Source of the DNA: Owenia fusiformis
Taxonomy: Eukaryota; Annelida; Polychaeta; Sabellida; Oweniidae
Assembly: GCA_903813345.2 (NCBI GenBank)
Contig: CAIIXF020000005.1
Location: 24,493,375 to 24,557,374 of the forward strand
Length of the DNA stretch: 64,000 nucleotides
Direction of reading: 5' to 3'
The stretch's first letter is position 1, and every line of letters starts with the position of its first letter. The notes under the pieces are model-generated. The model was not told the DNA's origin, searched no databases, and saw nothing but the letters and a program-made list of their open reading frames with translations. Position numbers and translations under genes: made by a program. Positions 57,701 through 64,000 of this stretch are shown here, one piece after another.

Positions 57701-59416
57701 ACACAGTTTGGAACCTTCAGAGAAATGTATATCCTGACTTTCAAACAAAAATATTGTTTTGGATTTGTAGTCTCGAACTTTGAGAAACTTAGATAGCACA
57801 GTTTTGTGACCTAGTTTGATGACCTTTGACCTTGAAAATTTTACATATTCAGAGCTCAGTAAGGTCTTTTGTGATTAAGCTGACCAAAATTTACATCCAA
57901 AAATCAATTTGAAAAATCAACTTTTTTGACCTTTCAAAGGTCACTGAAGGTCAAGTAAAGGTCAAATCCTAAAACTAATGTCAGATTTGAACTCCTGGTA
58001 ACTTGTAGATGATTTTCCAAAAAAATTTGGTCAAATTGAAGCAAGTTGAAAATAACTTATTTTTTACTGTTTTTAGACGTCAAATATCTCAAAAACTGTA
58101 AAAATTTGATGCTGACATATATTGAGCAATATGTAGGGAATGCTTAAATCTAGTTATGATGTAATTCATTCATTGTAAGAAATGATCAAGTATAAGGCAA
58201 ACTTTGAGAAACTTGTCAATCACAAAACCTGCCATTGACTTTATACATGAGAAAGTTTCCTGAAAATGATTGTCAAATTTTATAGAGTAAACACCAAAAA
58301 CTGTAATTCCAAGAGCTTTGAAATCTTCAGAGGACATAAGTTGCATATACAGCAACTACTAAAAGTTATTTGGAAGTTCTACTTCAACAAACTGTCTAGT
58401 ATTTACAGAAACTTGACTTTTTGACGTCAAAATCCAAAATTTCTCGGAAACCGGGCGAACTTGGGAAATGGCGATGATAGGTCAAATAGGCATTATGGAT
58501 ATGCATAAAACGAATGTGGATATGACTCAATCCGAATAGCAGTTTTAATTTGTGCGGCCAATGTTGACGGACGGACGGACCAACGGACCAACGGACGGAC
58601 GGACCAACGGACGGACGGACCAACTGACGGACGCCTGGTCGATCCCATAGGCTCACTGTGTGAGCCAAAAATCATTTAACATTAAGCCAGTTGTTCTTGG
58701 GACTCAGAAAAGTGTTCCACCCCGGGGTGTTCCACGAACCGAGGTGTTCTACTTTACAATAATAATTATCATACAAATAGGAGTATCAGAATCAGGAAAT
58801 CTCCACTTACTGTTTGGAGAATAGAAACTCCTCTAATGTATGCCCCAACTCAATCCACATACTTTGGAACTCATCACCTGGAATAGGGTCATATATTATG
58901 TATTCAGTCAATGTATTCATATTTTATGTATTCAGTCGATTCTAATCAGTCTTATTTAACATACAAAGCCTGGATGTCCTGTATCATAATAACAGTAAAA
59001 AATAACAAAAAAACTTCACCCAAATACAAGAATAGAATTTTATCTTCCTTTGAAAAGTCAGTCAGTCAGTGTGAAGAAAAACTGGGGAATTACTGTGCAT
59101 TCATGGGAGTGGGGACGCTGGCGGATCTGGGGGGGGGCTGGGGGTTCCCAGATCCGCCCCTGGGGGATGCTGTAAAATGATGCGATACAAGAAAGGATGA
59201 GATGCTACTTTTTCTAGTCTAAAGATGCCCTTCTGAGAACTGTGGTATCTGTTAATTATACAAAGATATTTATACAACTGTAAAGGACATATACTCACTA
59301 TGCTCTCTTGCCACTGACAAGCCATGGTTGAGACAGACCAACAGTGAGTTGATGCACAGGATCCACGTAGAAGCTGATGGACAGCCATACTTCAGTGCTA
59401 GTGGCAGTCTCAATGT
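54581..59416 (-). CDS. MON2: MON2 homologue, last seven coding exons (5' part outside window)
   Basis: MON2 is a large Golgi/endosome HEAT-repeat protein related to Arf-GEFs, acting in endosome-to-Golgi trafficking with DOP1. Minus-strand exons: 59416-59299, 58877-58811, 57099-57039, 56859-56733, 55643-55442, 55143-55061, 54738-54581; total 816 nt, 271 residues plus stop, all junctions in phase. Diagnostic stretches match the vertebrate C-terminus as I recall it: [46 protein letters not shown], and a final [14 protein letters not shown]...PPGALQNGQ. Earlier exons would lie beyond 64000. Oddity: the 3' end of the 56859-56733 exon and its donor are tandemly amplified into the next intron. Confidence 0.93.
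55061..55143 (-). CDS. MON2: MON2 exon (second from last)
   Basis: [20 protein letters not shown] then KKAPQSN; acceptor ATTTTAG, donor AAATA|GTAAGT, phase 1. Confidence 0.92.
55442..55643 (-). CDS. MON2: MON2 exon (third from last)
   Basis: [20 protein letters not shown] ... LSGKCPLPR; acceptor CTATTTCAG, donor CCAAG|GTAGGC, phase 2. Confidence 0.92.
55925..56770 (-). repeat. Tandem array of an exon 3' end plus splice donor, 17 copies
   Basis: The CCTAT landmark (complement of ATAG|G) is at 56732, 56681, 56630, 56579, 56528, 56477, then 56428, 56379, 56330, 56281, 56232, 56183, 56134, 56085, 56036, 55985 and 55933. Spacing is 51 bp for the five steps next to the exon, 49 bp for nine steps, then 49-52 at the far end. 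Each unit copies the last 37 bases of the MON2 exon and the donor; 16 of 17 keep GTGAGT. Confidence 0.95.
56733..56859 (-). CDS. MON2: MON2 exon (fourth from last), with amplified donor end
   Basis: [20 protein letters not shown] ... [16 protein letters not shown], acceptor TTTGTCAG, phase 0 start. The first donor is CATAG|GTGAGT at 56733/56732, phase 1. Five more frame-equivalent donors follow at 56682, 56631, 56580, 56529 and 56478. Confidence 0.88.
57039..57099 (-). CDS. MON2: MON2 exon (fifth from last)
   Basis: [20 protein letters not shown]; acceptor TTATAG, donor CCAG|GTAGGT, phase 0. Confidence 0.9.
57671..58676 (+). mobile_element. Repeat with AGGTCA cluster and ggac-run 3' end
   Basis: Begins around cggtcctgtgctcacacag and ends ggctcactgtgtgagccaaa after a (GGAC)n-rich run at 58568-58628. 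The termini share gctcacac in inverted order. The interior has many TGACCT/AGGTCA hexamers. Intronic in MON2. A related fragment lies at 53145. The 3' organisation is like that of the 40560 array. Confidence 0.6.
58811..58877 (-). CDS. MON2: MON2 exon (sixth from last)
   Basis: [20 protein letters not shown]; acceptor TTCCAG, donor AAACA|GTAAGT, phase 2. Confidence 0.9.
59118..59161. mobile_element. Minimal G-run repeat, GGCGGATCTGGG palindrome
   Basis: ggcggatctggggggg followed by the inverse cccagatccgcc. It appears to be just the two ends of the G-run family. Confidence 0.55.
59299..59416 (-). CDS. MON2: MON2 exon (seventh from last)
   Basis: Starts phase 0 after [25 protein letters not shown] ... 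VAREH. Donor CATA|GTGAGT, phase 1. Confidence 0.9.
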
Positions 59417-60146
59417 CTGAAACACAATCAACACCATAAGGTATGATACCAATATTTCATACTATTGAGGTGAATACCTGTTCATCTTTAAATGATTGTG
59501 CAAGGTGCCCCTGTCTTCTTATTTTTTGGTCACATGTCACCAATAAGAGAGTGGGGAATATGAATAATACAACAAAATACAAAAACAACACGACAATGGT
59601 TTTGATTTGATTTTCAATGATGCCATTCCTAGGCTTTCAATAGCTCAGAGGTTGAGGACTATTCTACAAGTATTGATACAAGCTACTGATTTCAAACACA
59701 CTAATAGATTCAAAAGCAAACAATTGATGCTTTCAAGATCCTTAAAAATGTCTTTTTTTATGAAGGGCCCCCACGAAGTGGTCAGAGCCATTCGTTCTAA
59801 CCCAACATGCTGACAATTTCTCAACCAATCAGTGAGCCGAGAAACATTTTTCAAAAATGTTTCAATACAGGTCTTCTTGTTCAATGATGAAGTATGTCAT
59901 TTCCTGCTGAATAGAAAAAAGTAGTTTTAAAAAATTAATGTACATTAATTGTGATCATAACGAGTCAGTAAGCTAGTATGTACAGTTGTCATCTTTTTGG
60001 AATGATAACATGCCATTTCTTCTGAAAATTTGTAAATTTCAATTTCTGTTGGCAGAGAGGGGGGGGGGGGGGTAGTGTCACAATTGACCAATTATTTCAG
60101 AAAGTAGATGTTTGACCCCTTAGACATTGCTTTTGAACCTCAGATA

Positions 60147-60537
60147 GAGTCCATTTCACTGTTTAATTGCGTCAGTAAAAGCTAAAAAATAAGAAATCAA
60201 AATATCATTTTGCAATAATATATGGAAAAATATATTCCTATTGTACATGAATGACATTTGTAAATCTTAAATTGCTTCTAGTTTGGCTTATAAAGTGTGT
60301 GGGCTCTTCTATTTGGATGCTTCTCTGCCATGTTATTTTCAATAAGATTAACATGGCTTAAATTCTTCAAATTACAAGACGGCACAGGCTTATTGCACAA
60401 AAAACTAAAAAATCTGAAATATACAAATGTCATTCATGTACATTATGAATATACTTTTCCATATATTATTGCACAATGGTCTCTCAATTTCTTATTTTTG
60501 CCATTCTACTGACGCAATGAAACAGTGAAATGAACTC
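60147..60537. mobile_element. MITE with about 120-bp inverted repeats, TA target
   Basis: Ends GAGTCCATTTCACTG and CAGTGAAATGAACTC, TA on both sides (60145-60146 and 60538-60539). The arms continue about 120 bp, with a loop of about 150 bp. Confidence 0.72.
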
Positions 60538-60627
60538 TAGGCCAGTGGGGCCACATAAATCCATAACTTAAAGACAGAGCCTCCACTATAAAAGCAGCTT
60601 GACCAGTAAAAATGGAGTCATTCTAAA

Positions 60628-63603
60628 TTTGAAAACATTAGGAATATGAAAAATTCTAATCAAGAGGAATATTTTTGATTTTCTGTTAGTTGTAGCCAAC
60701 AGATCACCATAAAAATTGTCACAGATGTTTATGAATACATTCTCCTTGAAATCTATTAATCAATTATTGCAATTATGCATTACTTTTTTAGAAATCCTTA
60801 TTTGAAAATTGGTAATTTTTTTAATTAAGAGGAGTGGCCTAATTCAAATTTCAACCAATGAGGTGAGGTATTCAGGGTCACATGATGTAAAGTTTGTTTG
60901 TAAATCTTTCAAAAGCACATGTTATAAGTACCATTTCAATAAAACATAATTCATACTACTGTTAATCACAAGAAATGTGTCATTTACTTACCTACATATG
61001 GTATATTAAAGATATGACTCCAAAGACATTATATAATTACAAAATCCAATGTATTTGCTTGATGTAAAAGACTTCAAGATAACTGTATATTGTTCCAAAG
61101 ACTTGAGATTACTACAATGTACTTGGCCATGGTTCACTTGGCTAACATTGATATAAGAAACTCATCTATTGCCTTTTCTAGAGTTTGATGATTGAACATA
61201 AGTTTCTTTTTGCTCAAACTTGCTTTTACGAGTACTTTCGGCAAGTCAGTGTAAAGATAGCTCTGTCTTTAATTTATTGTTTCATATCCTGTTTGTTCAA
61301 TCTTGAACATCAGCACTCTGTTTTTCTGATGGTTGAGACATGTTCACTGTATAATGACTGTGTAAGAATGAGGTCTCCTGAACAACACAAGGACAAATTC
61401 ACTATTTTTGATGTTCCATTTGTCCAAAAACCTGTTTACAAAGGTTTTTTACCTTAGGGAAATTTATAAGAACGGGTCTCATATGGAACAACCCTAGGAA
61501 ATGGGACAATTCATTATCTCTTACCATTTGCATTTGGTTACATAAATATAAAAGATCATCAATTTCAAATTTGGAGACACCCTGGTACAACATGGTAATA
61601 GAGGTTGAAAAGTGCAAAATTATTGCATTAATGAAGGGCATGACTTAGTGCAACCCTTTGTGGTAGGTAGGGACCAGATGAAAGAACCAATACAAGTTTT
61701 CAATTTGTACAGAATTTCCCATACATTTCAAGCTTTTGTGCTGGTATCTACATTTAATTCTTGAAATGACCCCAAAAGCAATTGCTTTATGATATCAAAT
61801 TTAGATGTTAGGGATTATTAGAACATGAATCAATTTACCTAAAGGAGACCTACATTTACTTTACATACATTAACTGGAAAATCTATGTAGCAAGCATAAC
61901 AAAATGTATGAAGAATCTTGGTTAAAAAAAATGTTGGTCAATTGCTATCATTCAGTTCATGTTCACTGACTGTAAAGTATGAAATTATAACATGTGCTTT
62001 TGTTATGTTTATAAACATTAATATTATCCCATAAAGCATCACTATTAGCTGATTGGATAAGGATTTGATTGACAAGCTTAATGGATGTGACTTGCCTTAT
62101 AAGGTCTAATGAGCAACCTGTTGCTCATTAGACCTTATAAGGCAAGTCACATCCATTAAGCTTGTCAATCAAATCCTTATCCAATCAGCTAATAGTGATG
62201 CTTTATGGGATAATATTTATGTTTATAAACATAACAAAAGCACATGTTATAATTTCATACTTTACAGTCAGTGAACATGAACTGAATGATAGCAATTGAC
62301 CAACATTTTTTTTAACCAAGAGTCTTTATACATTTTGTTATGCTTGCTACATAGATTTTCCAGTTAATATATGTAAAGTAAATGTAGGTCTCCTTTAGGT
62401 AAATTGATTCATGTTCTAATAATCCCTAACATCTAAATTTGATATCATAAAGCAATTGCTTTTGGGGTCATTTCAAGAATTAAATGTAGATACCAGCACA
62501 AAAGCTTGAAATGTATGGGAAATTCTGTACAAATTGAAAACTTGTATTGGTTCTTTCATCTGGTCCCTACCTACCACAAAGGGTTGCACTAAGTCATGAC
62601 CTTCATTTATGCAATAATTCTGCACTTTTCAACCTCTATTACCATGTTGTACCAGGGTGTCTCCAAATTTGAAATTGATGATCTTTTATATTTATGTAAC
62701 CATATGCAAATGGTAAGAGATAATGAATTGTCCCATTTCCTAGGGTTGTTCCATATGAGAACCGTTCTTATAAATTTTCTCTAAGGTAAAAACCCTTTGT
62801 AAACAGGTTTTTGGACAAATGGAACATCAAAAATAGTGAATTTGTCCCTGTGTTGTTCAGGAGACCTCATTCTTACACAGTCATTATACAGTGAACATGT
62901 CTCAACCATCAGAAAAAGAGAGTGCTGATGTTCAAGATTGAACTAACAGGATATGAAACAATAAATTAAAGACAGAGCTATCTTCACACTGACTTGCCGA
63001 AAGTACTCGTAAAAGCAAGTTTGAGCAAAAAGAAACTTTTGTAAAATCATCAAACTCTAGAAAAGGCAATAGATGAGTTTCTAATCAATGTTAGCCAAGT
63101 GAACCATGGCCAAGTACATTGTAGTAATCTCAAGTCTTTGGAACAATATACAGTTATCTTGAAGATTTTTACATCAAGCAAATACATTGGATTTTGTAAT
63201 TATATAATGTCTTTGGAGTCATATCTTTAATATACCATATGTAGGTAAGTAAATGATTCTTTTGATTAACAGTAGTATGAATTATGTTTTATTGAAATGG
63301 TACTTGTAACATGTGCTTTTGAAAGATTTACAAACAAACTTTACATCATGTGACCCTGAATACCTCACCTCATTGGTTGAAATTTGAATTAGGCCACTCC
63401 TCTTAATTAAAAAAATTACCAATTTTCAAATAAGGATTTCTAAAAAAGTAATGCATAATTGCAATAATTGATTAATAGATTTCAAGGAGAATGTATTCAT
63501 AAACATCTGAGACAATTTTTATGGTGATCTGTTGGCTACAACTAACAGAAAATCAAAATTATTCCTCTTGATTAGACTTTTTCATATTCCTAATATTTTC
63601 AAA
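60628..63603. repeat. 3-kb near-perfect palindrome, 4-bp spacer
   Basis: Arms 60628-62116 and 62121-63603 around GAGCAA-CCTG-TTGCTC, about 1.49 kb each, with scattered substitutions and small indels. It lies in the intron upstream of the first visible MON2 exon. A frame on the minus strand of the left arm (61402-61641) has a mirror copy (62596-62784), but I see no gene. Confidence 0.93.
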
Positions 63604-64000
63604 GGAGGGCGAGTTGTTTGTAGAATGAATCGGGGGATTTTTTTCATGAATTTCGCTTATGTTTTTCATCCAAAAAACATCAATACACTTTAAAACATTT
63701 TGTTTACTTTAAGATTACACCATGTAATCCAAAAATATATTTCTCATTTTCAAAGATAATCCATGGATTAACACCCAGGTATTTTTATTTTTCAATCTTC
63801 AGAGGGCTGGGAATCAATGATGCTCAACGCTTTTGAATACGATAAATGCTGTTTTAAATAGGTTTTACGTATGCCAATAATTTCTCAAATTATGTAAGCT
63901 GAATGCATTCCTTAATCCCTAGAATGCCTATCATAATAACATTCTTTTGTCTTGGCCACTTAATATGTTTTGTTGCTGTCTGATCATCAAATCAAATTGT
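63604..64000. other. No feature recognised
   Basis: Presumably still MON2 intron. Confidence 0.4.

Noticed and set aside
61402-62784. Mirror ORFs in the 3-kb palindrome (FSTSITMLYQGVSKFEIDD)
   Set aside because: Same frame seen in both arms of the palindrome; no start, splice or family support.

Overview
The window is animal nuclear DNA: AT-rich, mostly non-coding, with GT-AG introns, many repeats and a few split genes. The repeat types (G-run elements, arrays ending in ggac runs, palindromic MITE-like elements), a gigasin-6-like beta-lactamase-fold gene and a MON2 orthologue suggest a marine invertebrate, lophotrochozoan or non-vertebrate deuterostome. I cannot place it more closely. All well-supported genes are on the minus strand.

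Layout. 1-6.5 kb: a 203-bp satellite (about 1640-4470) between two promoter-like spots. 6.5-19 kb: long non-coding DNA with one pogo-like element (7754-8945). 19-21 kb: a tRNA-headed SINE and a signal-peptide first exon. 22-34.6 kb: nested inverted repeats. A 6-kb foldback element (26531-32488) with 365-bp subrepeats holds an internally deleted mariner element and a 540-bp palindrome. Next to it one palindromic element is inserted inside another, and both target duplications can be read. 35-38.5 kb: two paralogous first exons of an unrecognised secreted-protein family. 39-43 kb: a retroelement ORF1-like fragment and a 145-bp tandem array. 45.0-49.9 kb: a complete five-exon gene for a secreted serine beta-lactamase-like protein of 528 residues, all four splice junctions in phase. 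50-53 kb: more tandem and palindromic elements. 54.6-59.4 kb: the last seven coding exons of MON2, an Arf-GEF-like trafficking protein. 60-63.6 kb: a 3-kb near-perfect palindrome in the next upstream MON2 intron.

The most unusual structure is in MON2. The 3' end of one exon plus its splice donor has been amplified into 17 tandem copies. Sixteen keep a GTGAGT donor, and the six donors nearest the exon are exactly 51 bp (17 codons) apart, so any of them would give an in-frame protein. Second is a group of three palindromic elements with 5'-CAC...GTG-3' ends and 5-bp target duplications. One of them carries an ATG plus splice donor on both arms.
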